The position numbers and the translations under genes are program-made. The notes below the pieces were generated by a model, which saw only the letters and a program-made list of their open reading frames with translations, ran no database searches and was not told the DNA's origin. Of a stretch of 64,000 nucleotides of DNA, positions 63,926 to 64,000 are shown piece by piece. Each line of letters opens with the position of its first letter. Positions within the stretch are counted from its first letter, which is position 1. The DNA comes from Rhizobium sp. Q54 (GTDB lineage Bacteria > Pseudomonadota > Alphaproteobacteria > SHVZ01): the NCBI GenBank assembly GCA_945871425.1, contig CAMBVS010000003.1:1-64000 (forward strand), given 5' to 3'.

Positions 63926-64000
63926 ATGCGGGCGCTGCTGCAGGCGATCGAGACGCTCTATCATCCTGCCGCCGATGGCCCGCTTGCGGTCGCCGCGAAG
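63926..64000 (+). CDS. Start of a further operon gene, cut by the window edge
   Basis: ATG 63926 lies one base after the preceding stop (63922-63924) and stays open for 25 codons to the edge (MRALLQAIETLYHPAADGPL then AVAAK). The close spacing suggests the operon continues. No family can be assigned from so short a piece. Confidence 0.5.
   Translation, partial: MRALLQAIETLYHPAADGPLAVAAK

Overview
The window is high-GC DNA with dense, mostly operonic genes, many GTG starts and many 4-nt ATGA/GTGA stop-start overlaps. Gene content (numerous periplasmic-binding-protein ABC systems, enolase-superfamily sugar-acid dehydratases, an Rrf2 regulator, a FixK/FNR-like box, a dimethylglycine-dehydrogenase C1 operon) suggests a metabolically versatile alphaproteobacterium, probably soil or rhizosphere. 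That assignment is inference; no rRNA or tRNA is visible.

Layout. 1-150: edge of an IS481-like element. 258-3894: aldo/keto reductase, an Rrf2 regulator with its FAD oxidoreductase, and a PhyH dioxygenase. 3897-6495: minus-strand sugar-acid operon (MR/MLE enzyme plus a split UxaA-type dehydratase). 6627-10539: D-aminopeptidase-like serine hydrolase, then a GMC oxidoreductase with its gluconate-dehydrogenase-type small subunit. 10725-14500: complete Fe3+/aminoethylphosphonate-type ABC operon. 14516-17672: degenerate patch with a CoaD-like gene broken by an in-frame TGA, two 159-bp direct repeats flanking a LysR/orphan-binding-protein pair, and a response-regulator fragment. 17673-23222: RclA-like flavoprotein, MFS transporter, nitrilase-family amidohydrolase, CocE-type hydrolase. 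23219-36957: two complete peptide/nickel-type (Dpp/Opp) ABC systems separated by an amidase and a 2-hydroxyacid dehydrogenase. 37209-38306: orphan binding protein. 38365-43840: copper/heavy-metal island (P1B ATPase, cytochrome c, Met-rich peptidoglycan-binding protein and small membrane proteins) with a MerR/CueR-type promoter and an FNR-type box. 43969-45299: junction of gene fragments (truncated Tat-type start, serine-recombinase tail, GH51 arabinofuranosidase pseudogene). 45330-53293: BtpA-like protein, FGGY kinase, sugar ABC transporter, SDR, class III aminotransferase, L-rhamnose mutarotase. 53384-55222: PilZ protein and a lower-GC secreted protein of unknown function. 55313-58583: minus-strand operon Gfo/Idh - LacI - L-rhamnonate dehydratase. 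58824-end: C1 operon (MetF-like, methyl-THF-binding protein, dimethylglycine-dehydrogenase-like flavoprotein, PhnD-like protein without signal peptide).

How the parts work together. The clearest functional link is a near-identical palindrome upstream of both the sugar-transporter operon (47682-47695) and the Gfo/LacI/rhamnonate-dehydratase operon (58614-58627). It suggests that the LacI protein encoded in the second operon controls one regulon for uptake and non-phosphorylative catabolism of L-rhamnose or a related deoxysugar. The two Dpp-like systems sit beside amidase, nitrilase and peptidase-like hydrolases, which fits scavenging of amides or peptides. The last operon fits demethylation of dimethylglycine or a similar N-methyl compound with the one-carbon unit passed to tetrahydrofolate. 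The most unusual structures are the repeat-flanked LysR cassette, the three-gene fragment junction beside the copper island, the TGA-interrupted CoaD paralogue and the cytoplasmic PhnD-like protein.
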